The notes under the pieces: model-generated
Databases searched by the model: none
Told to the model about the DNA's origin: nothing
The model's input: only the letters and a program-made list of their open reading frames with translations
Program-made: the position numbers and the translations under genes
Source: Ascidia mentula
Lineage: Eukaryota > Chordata > Ascidiacea > Phlebobranchia > Ascidiidae
NCBI GenBank assembly: GCA_947561715.1
Contig: OX387199.1
Coordinates: forward strand, 11,227,001-11,291,000
DNA length: 64,000 nucleotides
Direction of reading: 5' to 3'
In this document: positions 1 to 12,519 of the stretch, in pieces
Numbering within the stretch: position 1 is the first letter of the stretch
How the letters are laid out: every line of letters begins with the position of its first letter

Positions 1-1801
1 TATTAAATAAAAGACAAAACGTTCAACATACAAACAAACAAACTGGTTGCTAACATTTACAGTCGTTCCGCACGAACGAACAAGGTTAGCAAAACAAAAG
101 AGGAAAGAGAAATTACGGAATAATTTGAAAATGATATCCTGCTTCACCATAGTATTCTATGGCTTCACAATACAATTCACGGAGCAAAACAAAAACAAAT
201 GCATTGAAGGTGAAGAATGAAGGCACAGTTAACGCTTTAAAAAATATAAAAATCTCTAAGTCAAAGATAATATTAAAACAAAAGTTAAAAAAAAACACGA
301 AGAATAAATAATACAGTCCAGATCCATGGTTTTGGATTGGTTTGGTAATATCATACTATGGTAATATTGCGCTAGTTTTAAAATATTTTTTTCAAAATTA
401 GACGGATAATGGAAAGGCACATACGCGTGCAATTCATGTTGGTAGTCCCAAATTTAGTTTAATTGAAGCCTTTGTTACAATAAAATAAGCCATATTGAGA
501 ACTATAGGCTACGTAAAATTGGCAAGGCAGAAGTTAGTTTAATATTCTTTGATGAACCAAAACAACCCTTAGCCCGGATCCACACATCCACACTGCGGGC
601 GTACGCTCGGGACGTTGAAACAAACAAAGAATCCGCCGGCGCAAAGCGTGAGTGTGGACCCGGCCTTCTAGTGCAGGGCTTCTTTTATTGTTTTGTTCTG
701 CGACCCAAGTTTTGTAAGGGGAATTTATGTGCAACGTAAATGTTAGGACGTTGTGGAATTTCACAATGGCAAATTATACAATAATTCAAGTGTTTTACAT
801 ACGAGCAACAGTATGGTTTTCTGTGGATCGACGGTTTATCCAATCCGTTGCTGAAGTTTAAATTGAACGAACATGAATGTATTGTAAATAACCCTAAGAG
901 TCTCAGAGATATTTAACAGTGTCTCGATGGCCTGAGGGCGAATTGAGCCTCTTCGATTATTAAACCTGCTTCTGCCCCGTCCTATAAAGCACCCAGAACT
1001 AGGATATCTTCCCGAATAATTGTATTCATTTCTGTTATCTGGGAGTCACTGGTTCACACGTTCTGGTGCTCACTAGCGGAAGGAGTTGATCCTTCTTGTA
1101 TTATCTGGGACGCATTGAAATGGTTAGTGTAATACAAGAGTTTATGTCCTGTGAGAACATGGTAAACAGGATATTGAATGACTCGCTTTACCCGAGAACA
1201 TTCGATGGGTTTATCATATGGATCGCATTATGGGATTTGGCAAAACTTGTGCAATGCTGCACACGAAACATTACGAAATACAAGCACTGATTTCTGTTAC
1301 AGTATCAATATCTCCTTTTAAGGCGATGTGCTGTTTATTGGTGTGATAAATAAATGCAAAAAAGTAAATTAACAATTGTACAAACTGCTTTGATTGGTAG
1401 ACAAAGTTATTCCAAAAAGAATAGGACACGTATTAGCAGATATTGGTTAGTGTTTTTCCAATGTGCAGTTGAGTGAGAAAATGTCTGATGATGATACAAT
1501 TACAAATTTGGGGAGTATTTTTTATGATAGGAGATTGAATGTACTAAATTACGACTGATATTTTACTTTTATTGAATCTGCTACATGACTTGATAACAAA
1601 AAGTTCCAGCTCGATAATAATACATTGCGTCAAGCTTCGAAAAAAAAGTAGAGGATGTCTTCTTTTTTGTATGCAAGATTAATTACTCAGTGCTGTCGGA
1701 AGCAATTTGCAAAAACATATCGCCTGTTGTGGGTGTTTATAATCTATGGTGGGCATGGGGTTATAGATAAGGCGTGGTTGCTATAAGGATAAATCTTTAT
1801 T
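1..1801. other. Gene-free left flank
   Basis: No coding exon could be supported here. Open frames are short and AT-rich and do not resemble any family I know. The stretch holds a short imperfect hairpin at 573-665 (listed separately) and otherwise simple AT-rich DNA. The promoter of LOX gene 1 should lie at the right end, just before 1802, but I cannot point to a TATA box or initiator. Confidence 0.5.
573..665. repeat. Short imperfect inverted repeat, MITE-like
   Basis: The left arm (573-600, beginning CCCGGATCCACAC) is matched by the reverse complement of the right arm (646-665, reading GGCCGGGTCCACAC). The arms enclose about 45 bases. Such short hairpins are typical of miniature inverted-repeat transposons. 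No target-site duplication could be assigned, so the exact ends are uncertain. Confidence 0.35.
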
Positions 1802-4800
1802 ATGGATAAAAGCATGGAGAAGTACATTTTGAAGATCTGGGTATGCGACATCACAATGAGTGTTTTTTGTTCTTAACTTAAAACAATCGATTGTTGTTGT
1901 TCACGTTTTTGCAGACCAACGAACGCTACCATGATAGCGGCACCAATTCCAGAGTAGAAGTTAAAATTACAGGAGAAAACGGACACGAAACGAAATGGAC
2001 GAAGCTAAACTATTTATTGGAAAACGATTTCGAACCAGGATCGAAGAGAGAGTATTCGCTTGAGCATGCTGTTGGAGCTCCGAGCAATCTTGCCTTTCGT
2101 GAGTTTTTAAACTGAGGCTTATTTACATTTTTTTATACGATGTTTCCTTTAAAACAAATTAATAGGTTTGGTTGGAATCAGCAGTAGAAAAAATTGGATG
2201 CTAAAGCGGGTGACTGTCAAATACAGAGGGGAAAAGCACTACTTTCCCGTGTATCGATGGGTGGAAAACGACGTGGTTTGGGTTGCACACGGAAAGGGCA
2301 AGTTGATAAAGTTTTCTGATGTTTAATATTATCGCTGCAATATGCTTAAATAACACTGACGTTCACTAATTTCAGCCCAGCTGCCCCAGAGCATCAAACA
2401 TGAATACGTCAAAGTTCAAAGAGCGGAGGAAATTCGTCAAAATAAATCAAAGCTATTGTGGAATGAAAAACCGGCTCATCCAACAAATATAGGATGGGGT
2501 ATAAATCGATATCTCCACACACCAAAGGGAAAAGACCTTCCACTTGTTTATTCAAAAACAAGAGGTCAAAAAAAAAATTTTGAAAGTGGAACTCTGGAGG
2601 GAGCATTGTCAGTCGGGATGAGTTTGTTTAAAAGTAAGACCAAAAGTTTCCTTTTTGCACATGTGCCACATGTTTGATCAATCCATGCGGCAATAAATGT
2701 AGTTATTTGGGACCATATGTGTTTTCAATTTGTGCTTTGTTTGAAGGTGGTGGAGTTATCAACAACTTGGATGACTACAAAGAACTTTACAAAGGAGCAG
2801 ATTTCAAAGACCCTCCTTTTATAGAAGAGTAAGTCTTGATTGATAATGGAATACATTCTAAACGTACCGCACATTACATTATGAAATAAATCCCAATTCG
2901 TTTTATTAATTCCCATGCCTTGACTAGCTGGAAAAGAGATGAGGAATTTGGTAGACAAGTGCTCACTGGAATATCACCACTCGCCTTCGAACGATGTAAA
3001 GAATTGCCCAAAGATTGTAACATTAATCAAAATCATGTAGATAATTTGCTTGAGTCGGGAAAAACCTTGCATTCAGAAATGCAGGTTTGTAATAGTGTCA
3101 CATATAAAAAAAAAAGTCATTTCTTTTATTTGTTGCACTTATTTTTCAGGAAGGAAAACTGTACATAGCGAATTACAGCTTCGTTGCCAACATTAAGAAA
3201 AACAGAATTCCTCTTAAAGCCAGAACTTTCGATTGCTCAAGTTGCATTGGACTTTTTTACGCCACTTTAGGCGAATTTGTTCCGATAGCAATTCAATTGA
3301 TTCCTGGCGATGCTGAATCTGTGTTTACACCCACAGACGAGCCATACGATTGGCTTCTTGCGAAATTATATTTTCGAGTAACTTCCGCCAGCGTTCATCA
3401 GGTATCTAACAATATATAATTTGCATCCCAATGCAATATGTATTTAATAAAAACGTAAGTTTATAACTGTTTTTCGAATTAGTGGTTGTTTCACTTCCTT
3501 CATACCCATGGCTTATCGGAAACTTTCTCTGTGGCGACATTTCGATGTTTTCCGCACTGTCATCCAGTATTTAAACTTCTGAAACCACACCTTACTTCAG
3601 TGATCGCCATTAATAAGTCAGCTCGAGAGGCTTTGCTGCCGCCTGGATCACTGGCTAATCAAGCTATTGCTCTAAGTAAGCAAAAATAATTTGTCAAATC
3701 GCGAATTTAAATAAAAGGAAATCATTTTTCTATTGCCGACACAAAAGCAATCTGTAAAAAAAATATTAAAAACATACTTCAAATTCTCAGGTGCTTTGGA
3801 GACCACTCGATATTGCTTTAAATCGTTCGATCTGTCGCAAATGGATGTGCCGCACAATTTGGAAGTTCGCGGTAAATCAGGCTTTGTTCACATTTACTTG
3901 GTTATCTGCATAATTGTTTTTTTATGCTTTAGGCGTGGACGACGCCAAACTGTTGCCCAATTACCATTATCGCGATGACAGCTTGGAAGTATGGGGTGCA
4001 GTCAAGTCATACGTTACAAACGTAATCGACTATTTCTACAAAAGTGATAAGGTAATACCCGCATACAGAATTTCACGAAATTTAAAAGAAAACTGATAAT
4101 AGGACATACAAGATGATTTTGAACTGCAAGGTTGGTCGTATGAACTAGCCCACGATGGTTTTGGTTGGCAAGATGGAAACACAAGAGGAATGCCTGATAA
4201 GATAAACACAAGAGACGAATTGGTGAGAAAACACCCTTGTGCTCTGATTATTACCAAAGAAAAAGTAAATTATAAAACAACGTTTAATTGGAAGAAAATG
4301 ATTCACTATCCCAGCCATTTTACGACCTACTGCATAGTTATAAGCTGCATATGTTTTCTTGTAAGCTTACATTAGACCTTAACACTAAAAGTATCATAAA
4401 TAAACTACATTAGGAAGAAGATGCAAAATAGGTTGTGATAAATATAAAATCCCTCACACGGTGATAAATTACAGGTTCGAATTTGCACAATTATTATATT
4501 TGTAAGCACCGCTCAACACGCTGCGGTGAACTTTGGCCAAATGGAGACACATCAATTCGTGCCCAACGCACCAACGTGTATGAGACTTCCTTCTCATAAA
4601 AAAGGCGAGGTTCGTTAATTATTTTCATCTCAATTAATTTCAATACAAGACACTTCCTTTATGCTCACTCGTGTCATGTGTTGAAGGGAAGCGAGAAGCG
4701 GATCATCGACTCCTTGCCTGGATCGATAATTGGCTCTGTCGCGATTGCAATCACGTACGCACTTTCAATATACCCAAAAGATGAGGTCAGTGGTTATTCC

Positions 4801-5207
4801 CTGCGATATATTTTGTGTATTTTTGTCGGTTAGATTTTGTGACACAGTCGAACTCAGAACATGTTAGATATATATCGGTCTATCATTAACTCTGCCACGG
4901 CTACATATTTTTATCAAATAAGCAACAACATAACATAAATAAATATTATTAGAACTTTAAGGGCAGTGTATTGTTTTTTATTTTGATGTTGGAGTATTCC
5001 CTGAAGTAATTTTTTGTTCAATTTTAGACATTTCTCGGTGACTTCTCGGAAAAAGTTTTTATTGAAACGGAAATAATACAAATCCAGAAAGACTTCAAGG
5101 CTGCTCTAATCCAACTCAGTCGAAAGTTCAATGCACGAAACAATTCAATCAAATATCCATACTGGTATTTGTTGCCAGAAAAAATCCCAGCAGACATTAA
5201 TATCTAA
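1802..5207 (+). CDS. LOX gene 1: 5-lipoxygenase-like arachidonate lipoxygenase, 14 exons
   Basis: Predicted non-heme iron dioxygenase that adds O2 to polyunsaturated fatty acids. Coding exons are 1802-1840, 1915-2098, 2166-2297, 2376-2633, 2747-2828, 2928-3084, 3150-3401, 3483-3675, 3791-3871, 3933-4051, 4103-4222, 4475-4609, 4687-4785 and 5028-5207, giving 676 residues. Exons 1-3 form the PLAT domain (about 1-118) and the rest the catalytic domain. Iron ligands are His367 and His372 (VHQWLFH), His554 and Asn558 (QHAAVNFGQ) and the C-terminal Ile676. The Coffa residue is Ala (INKSAR), which predicts S stereochemistry. Intron 3 uses a GC donor (2298), confirmed by the 132-base exon 3 shared with every other copy. 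The start is uncertain: ATG 1814 gives the nine-residue exon 1 seen in genes 4-8. A poly(A) signal lies at 5424. It is the most divergent + strand copy. Confidence 0.9.
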
Positions 5208-6188
5208 TATTCCAAGAAGTAATCAGTTCAAAGAAATATACGCGCTCTATATACGCAGACCTAACTGAGACCACAATGTATCGAATTGTACAAACGAAAA
5301 TGCACTTTGTATATGGACTTTTTTCCCTTACTATACTGTATAACTATATAAGGCTATGGTGTTGTTTTCATTGAAAGTGCACAATCAAAATTGTTTAACT
5401 TGTTACAGCATGGCCAATTTAAAAATAAAATGTCATTCACATTGTCTCAGGCCAGTATTATTGCCTTTATATCAAGGAAGAATCTGGAGCCTATATTTTG
5501 TGAATTTGAAATTTAGAGGTTGGTGTGTCGTCCTTGAGTTATCTTCAACATACACCATTCGCTTTCCCCAATGAATATAAACCCATGTAATAATAACAGA
5601 AAGCACACAAATGGAAAAGGTGAAAATTCACTCTTCGCAGAAATCTCGGTGTGGCCAGGGCAAAGTGGGTACAACAAGCTAGCGTGAGAGCCGGAACTTG
5701 CAGCCATTCACACACAACAAAGATCACAGCAACAACTCTCACATGACGTAAAGCCAAAGCGTGCATCACACATATTGACCATTTTTTTAGGGAGATTAAT
5801 GATGAAGTATCGTTGGTAACGAAATGTGCCATTTTGTCGGGTTGATGATATTTGGAGGAATGGCGATAAAACTGCTTAGCCTGAAACGTCTTTTAGCGTA
5901 AAGTATATCAAATAATCGCATTTGACAACAAAATAAGCACGTTTACATGAGACACGAAAAAAAACCCAAAAAGCTTAGAAATAAACACGGTATGACCACC
6001 CTGTGCATATGTAAACAAACATCTCTCTTTTGCTCCGGGCAGTGATTCATGAATTGTGTAAAGCACGAACCGGACGTCGTGCGTGCGACATTTGTACAAC
6101 ACACCAGTCGTTGAGTTAAGTGGAGAGTAAATCCTGTTATCATTTGCTTCATTGTAAATCATTCTGCTCTTTGTGCAAGAAATCAGTT
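5208..6188. other. Intergenic region between LOX genes 1 and 2
   Basis: This holds the 3' UTR of gene 1, with an AATAAA at 5424-5429, and the presumed promoter and 5' UTR of gene 2. The open frames at 5513-6162 on the - strand show no recognisable motif. No repeat or RNA gene was identified. Confidence 0.5.
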
Positions 6189-9100
6189 ATGTTTTCAAGA
6201 AACAGTGAAAAGTACGAATTAACAATCCAGGTAAGAGATTTTCCTCATAATGTTGATGTTAGATGTATACAAAGTTAACGAAACAAGCTTAAACGTTACT
6301 AAAAATTGTGGTTATTACCTTGGACATTATTTTTTTACCAAAAAATAGTAAACCATTATCGCACCTAAATTTAAACCTATTTTCTGTAAAATAACAATAA
6401 ATACAGCAGATGAATTGTTTGTCGCACCATTCACTTTATTTTGCAAATGCATACAAGTCCGTTATAGCCTACGGCCAATACTTCAGCTGGACAACGATGT
6501 GCCGCTCACCAATTATAATGCGCGCTTTTTACAGACCAATGCGCGCCACGTATTAACCGGCACTGACGAAACCGTCCAAGTGAAAATTACGGGTGAAAAT
6601 GGAAACTCAACTGAATGGAAAACACTTGACTATTTCTTTGAAGATGATTTCGAAGCAGGAGCGAAACGAAAATACACAATTTGTCACAGTGATGACCCAA
6701 TTGGGAAACCAGTCATTCTCACATTCCGTAATGATTATTGTTAATGTTTCATGTTGCTTATCTTGCAGTCGGGTTTATAGTTCAAAATCTTGATTTGTGG
6801 ATATTTTGCCTTGAGAAGCTATTTTAAACTAAGTAATTTGAAACTAAATTTCTGTATGTAATGCAATTAAACTTGGTTCAAAACTTAAACCACGGCTGTA
6901 AATCTATTGCATTTAGTGGGTCTGTTGCTGGATAAATTAATGTATACGCTGTACATTAGGTTTGCGTGGTTCGAAGAAAGACAAAAATTGGATGGTTGAT
7001 CACGTGGTGGTTGAACATGAAGAGAGAAAGTACGAGTTCCCTGTTTACAAATGGGTTGAGAATGGTGAGGTCTCCATTACACTGGGAGAAGGTGAGTTTA
7101 AAGACATAACTTTATGTTCTATGTTAATAGTTAGCACGTCAAAATAACAACTAGTAGTCACAAAACAAAAAGGAAATTTGTAAACAGTGTGGTGTACAAA
7201 TATCATAACAGTCGTTGGTGTAACACAATTTAAGTATTACGCATTTGTTGCGTGATGCTCCTCCAGACTCCAGATATGATAACTGTTTCTAAGTTTCTCA
7301 TGGCTACGATTTGGCTTCAGGATCGTTAATCGTTGTTTGGCGGGTAGTGACTGTAAATAAGTTACACCAATGTTGGTGAATTTACACACAAGACAGATTA
7401 TAGCAGCAAAGTGCATTTAAAAAAAAATGGGAGAAGAAACATCGCAAACATCAACATATGGTATTACGTACGTTGTTGTTTTTTAGCTCAACTGCCGCAA
7501 AAAGTTACAAATGAACACGTGCGTAAATTGAGAGCGAGGGAAATCGAAACTAATCGCAAGATTTTGCAATGGAATCCGAAAGCTTCGTCGGAATCCGATA
7601 TTGGATGGGGAATCACTCGGTTTCTGCATGTCAGCAAAAGTCAGGGGCTTCCCCGCATGTACAGGAAGAATCTTGGTCAGTTGGATCGCGACAAGGACTC
7701 GGCAAGCTTGTCAGCTGGCATCAGTGCTGGGTTGGCTATGTTTAAAAGTGAGTTTCTCAATTAGAAATGTACATATAAATAAACATGTATTTTATTTAAA
7801 AAAATTGTAATTCCACAAATCAAAAGTCGTCATCAGGGTTATTTACATGTGTTACATTTTAGCTGCGGATCAAATTAAGCAGATGAAAGACTACAGGCTT
7901 CTTTACACCAACACACCTTATGGTGATCCACCTTTCTTTGACGAGTAAGTTTACTCAGAATCAACAAATTCTGTTGCATCGCGAAAACATTTTCCTCTTT
8001 CTTTAAATATTTGACTAACGAAGGGATAAAATTTAAATCTTGTGACATTAAACATATCTGTGATGATATTAAATTTATTGGAGTCTGGATCAACGACATT
8101 TTGTACCTTAAAGATGGAAGGAAGATGCTGAATTTGGTCGTCAGGTTTTCACAGGAATTTCACCACTTGCTTTTAAACGATGTAATGAAATTCCTCAATA
8201 TTGCAATGTTACCGAAAAACATGTTGAAGGATTACTTGGAACGGGAAAAACCCTTTCCTCGGAAATGGCTGTAAGTTTAGAATATTTTAGGTAAAAGTTA
8301 AATACACGAAATAATTTTTTTTTGTGAAATACTGATTCGTAAAAATCTATCCGTCGAGCAGCACAGGCTAATTCCTGTAGTATTATATGCAATGTATTTT
8401 CTTCAAGATAACCGCGATCAGTTATTTGTATGTACTGGAGAAGGGCTAACGCCGTAATAGTTGACGTAATTTCTCGGCACAACAACAACAACTCGGTACA
8501 CGTTATATTCGTAATTGCCGGTCGTGCCGATCGCCATTAGAAATTGTTTTCAAAACAAACGGCGGAAACTTGCTGCTTTTCATGACTTCCCAAGCGCAAA
8601 TATGTGCGATTATTGTGTATTGTTTAGGCTAATTTGTTAAAAGTGGTGACTACTTTTCTAGGCAAGTAAACAGCAACCAGGCAATCAAATGTTTACATGT
8701 TCATTATTAATCCTAACATCTTTTTCACGTCAAACCTTATATATGCAAAACCGAACATACTGTTTTGTAACTACATGAGTTTTTTTCCAATTATTTGATG
8801 CTGCGCGGTTGAATTCGACTCAACTCGTATAACATTACAGGTTGGAAAGGTTTATATTGCTGACTACAGCTTTGTTTCGGAAATTGAAAGGAATCCAGTT
8901 CCAATGACAAACCATTACTTCCAAGCTGCGAACTGCATCGGTCTCTTCCATTCAACCACAGATGGCAAATTTATGCCAATTGCAATTCAACTTGTTCCTG
9001 GTGATGCTGAATATCTTTTCACACCGAAAGATGCTGAATACGATTGGCTGCTTGCAAAAATGTACTTTAGAACGACTCAAAGTGATGTTCATGAGGTAAG

Positions 9101-10945
9101 ACCCCTTATACGTGTGATTGTTGCCTGTTTAACCCGAATCGGATAAATATAATACAAAACACCCAAATAACGATACGTGTAAGAAAACAGTTTTCTACCA
9201 ATAAAACAAACCTATTACATTCGAGAAACAATGTGTTTCAGTGGATGTATCATTTCTTTCTTACCCACGGAATTTCGGAGACTTTTTCTGTTGCTACTTT
9301 TCGGTCTCTGCCTCACTGTCATCCGATCTACAAACTTTTGAAGCCTCATCTTGTTTCGGTGATTGCAATTAATGAGACGGCAAGAAAAAATCTGATTCCC
9401 CCTGGGTCATTGGCAAATCAAGCTATTTCACTATGTAAGACTACATCAGATTTAAGTCATAGTGTTGTTTTGGTATTGAATATTGGTAGCTAAATTCACA
9501 AGTTTGAACACATTTTACATTTGGCACTGAAACTGGCCATTGTTAGTTTAAACCATTTTTTACCACCAAGCTGCACTTGGAACCATAAAGTACTTCTACA
9601 AAAACTTTGATCTGTCTGATACCGAAGTTCCGAAAAACATAAGGTCACGAGGTATGTGTCAAAATTGCCTGAGTTTAGTGAGTAGAAAATAATAAAATGT
9701 TTGTTAAGGTGTGGAAGACCCAAACCTCCTGCCCAACTATTATTACCGTGACGACGCATTGGATATTTGGCATGCAGTTTTATGCTATGTAAAAAACGTT
9801 GTTGGGTATTTTTATAAATGCAACGAGGTAAGAACACGATTAAAACTTTTCTGTCAGAACAACTTTGTTTTTCTGAGTACATTTTTTCTGCACGGTTTAT
9901 TTAATTTAATTTTGTTCAATAAGGATGTAAAAGCTGATTTCGAACTTCATGGCTGGTCATTGGATTTGGCAAATGAGGGGTTTGGTTGGCAGGATGGAAA
10001 TACAAGAGGAATGCCCGAAAAAATAGAGAGCATCGATGACCTGGTAGAATTATCCATAATTTAGGTTTTTATTTAATTTAAATTCTAACCAAAGTTTACA
10101 CCACCTAGATACGCATTTGCACCATCATCATCTTTTCAAGCTCGGCACAGCATGCTGCAGTCAACTTTGGACAGATGGAAACTTACCAGTTTGTTCCCAA
10201 CGCACCTGGAAGTCTCCTGTTGCCCCCGCACAAGAAAGGAGAGGTAAATAACTGGGGAGACCCTACTTTAACATAGCATGTTGACGGTAACTGTGCAAAA
10301 CATCAAACGGCATCACGCTATTTGTATGAAACGGCATAAATTCGCAATACTTCTATTTCTTTGCAATGATTTCCAATTCGATTCGTTGTAACTGTTCTGG
10401 TAATTCAATGTGGAAGATATGTCTCTGTTCGCCATCTTTTGTCCGTGTAAAAAGGTGCTGTTAATATAGTGGCAAATACTTTAAGAAGGTGTGGCACAGC
10501 ATTAGATAGTATAAGATATTTTGACACACTACGTGGTGTACGGTGATGAGTTCTAATTGCCTTTAAAACCATTTATAATACTTGCATCGTCATATTTTTG
10601 AAGGGAAGTTTGCAGAGGATTTTGAGCTCACTACCAGGTCCACAGTTGGGTTCCATTCTTGTTACTTTTGCATACGCTCTATCAATCTATGCCGAAGACG
10701 AGGTAAAGATAAAAATGTCAGCTTTGCAAAGAATGATTATTTGAATAAATTCCATCTCCCTCCAGGTGTTCTTGGGTGATTTTGTGGAGCATCTGTTTGT
10801 GGAAAAGGAACTCCAACAAATTCAAAATCAATTCAGGGTCGAACTGAACGAACTCGGTCAAAAGTTTCAAGACCGCAACCAATGTCTGAAATATCCATAC
10901 TGGTATCTACTTCCTCACAAAATCCCGGTTGATATTAATATTTAG
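6189..10945 (+). CDS. LOX gene 2: 5-lipoxygenase-like arachidonate lipoxygenase, 14 exons
   Basis: Same family and fold as gene 1. Exons are 6189-6230, 6535-6727, 6960-7091, 7487-7747, 7863-7944, 8114-8270, 8841-9095, 9242-9434, 9571-9651, 9709-9827, 9924-10043, 10109-10243, 10604-10702 and 10766-10945, giving 682 residues. The start (MFSRNSEKYELTIQ) opens the first PLAT strand and runs straight into a good GTAAGA donor. Iron ligands are His373 and His378 (VHEWMYH), His560, Asn564 and Ile682. The Coffa residue is Ala421 (INETAR). The donor after exon 8 leaves a T where gene 3 has an A, changing one junction codon from Thr to Ser. Poly(A) signal at 11090. Gene 3 is almost identical, introns included, so the pair arose by recent tandem duplication. 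Confidence 0.93.
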
Positions 10946-12519
10946 ATAATGTTAACAATGATAATTACTTAGTGCGGCTATCTGTAGCATAACATATATC
11001 AAGGTGGAAAGTGTTTTGTAATCAAAATGAAAATATATAGTGCACAGTGTTTATGTACATTGCAAACATAATCATGGAAATGTATCTCAAATAAAACAGA
11101 TTATTGTGGTGTGGAGATGTGCGTTATAATGGTTGTGCCTTATTTATTGATTCTACCTGGACTGCCTTAATCTGAAATTTTACGAAAAAAGTTAATATTT
11201 TTATTTCTACACGATCATTAAAAATAATTACTCAGATTAAACACTTTTAACAACTTTAAACCATAATTAAGAGAAATTATCACAATTTAAAACAAATTAA
11301 AATTTAGTACGATCGGAGATAATCTGTTTCTGATTTTATCCATAAAGTTATAGTTTAAGGCCTGACACTGTGTGGTTGGTAGGATATCTGAAAAATTGTC
11401 GAAAAAATGCACTGCAACAAGTGTTATCATCGATGACCCCAAACCATCGTTACGTCATATACACGCTACAGTAACGGCGTATGGTCAGCAGACCATTGCC
11501 GAGCAACATCATGCGTAATACCAGTCGTCACACTTGACCAGTAGATCTTAAGTTCTTCCAGGTGGCGCGCGTAGCATTTTACCACACGGATAAGTCGGTT
11601 GTGATCTTTTATCCCTTTTTCACTTTATGACGTACTTGATTATCTCCATTTCGCATTCTTAGGTTCATCCACGCTCAATTTTCCTGTAGTCATAGAAAAA
11701 AAATTAACGCAGGAACGACTAACATCGTATAGACATGCAACCGATACCTTTACTTCATGAAGAAATGAATTCATGGCGATTTAGATCGGACAACTCTGAA
11801 CGTTTTCAATTCTCCCCTGAAGCTCCCGTATAGCTTGGTCGGTAGAGCGTTGGTAAGCCGTGGGTTGTGAGTTAAACCTCACCGGGAGATTACTTTTCAG
11901 ACCTTGCTTCGACTTTTCGTGAAAAAGGCTGATCCAGCTATAGGCTGATGCAATGCATGGGCTGCGAAGACTGTAAACCTATTGATCTTTTTGAATCGTT
12001 TACTAATTTTTGAAAACGCCTTTGAAACCACTTTTCCTGTTGTTGATCATATGTAAACGCTTTTTTTCACAATTAACTGTTTGCCGACGACACGGTTCGC
12101 TCAATGGCATTCCTGTCCTTGCAAAATATGCCGAAAATAAATGAATTTGTAAAATCAATAAAATCAAGATTAATCCATTAGATTAGACTACAAAAATCTT
12201 TTTTCATACATTTTTTGTTTCATGAAGATCTATCCAGAAACCCATCAAATGACAATCGTATTGGATATTTTCTTCACTTAGTAAAGCTAAAAGTGTAATT
12301 TAAATCTTCAACGAAGCAAAACGGCGAGGGGCACGGAAAACAACTGTGTTCAGAAATTCAGTGATACGGAACGTACCCCACATAGTCACTTTTAAGGCTG
12401 ACGTTTAGTTCGAGTAGAAATATTTGGAAGTTTTAAAGCAATTGTGCAGGTATTGGATTGTAAGCGATATTTTTTTATTACGTGTTCATTCACTTCAGCG
12501 TTGTGAAAAGAAATCAGAT
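10946..12519. other. Intergenic region between LOX genes 2 and 3
   Basis: This begins with the 3' UTR of gene 2 (AATAAA 11090-11095). At 11823-11888 lies a tRNA-like sequence that does not fold fully (see the separate entry). No coding exon was found. The last ~100 bases should contain the gene 3 promoter and 5' UTR; the bases just before ATG 12520 (AAATCAGAT) resemble those before the gene 2 start (AAATCAGTT). Confidence 0.5.
11823..11888 (+). pseudogene. tRNA-like sequence, probably a tRNA pseudogene or SINE head
   Basis: A six-pair acceptor stem (CTCCCG with CGGGAG), a D-arm resembling TAGCTtGGTCGGTAGAGC, and a clean T-arm (GTGAG, loop TTAAACC, CTCAC) can be seen. These match internal RNA polymerase III box A and box B positions. 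The anticodon arm fails: TTGGT has no ACCAA partner, and no usable anticodon can be assigned. It is therefore a decayed tRNA gene or the head of a tRNA-derived SINE, not a working tRNA. Confidence 0.4.

Noticed and set aside
1472..1560. ATG at 1477 as the start of LOX gene 1
   Set aside because: The frame (MSDDDTITN) does not resemble any exon 1 of the family, whereas 1802-1840 ends in YILKIW and a donor in the right phase.
6415..6534. Upstream extension of exon 2 of LOX gene 2
   Set aside because: The open frame continues left of 6535, but the acceptor CAG at 6532-6534 and the matching exon 1 at 6189 give the conserved structure seen in gene 3.
11823..11888. Functional tRNA gene
   Set aside because: The T-arm and acceptor stem are good but the anticodon stem does not pair, so no amino acid can be assigned.
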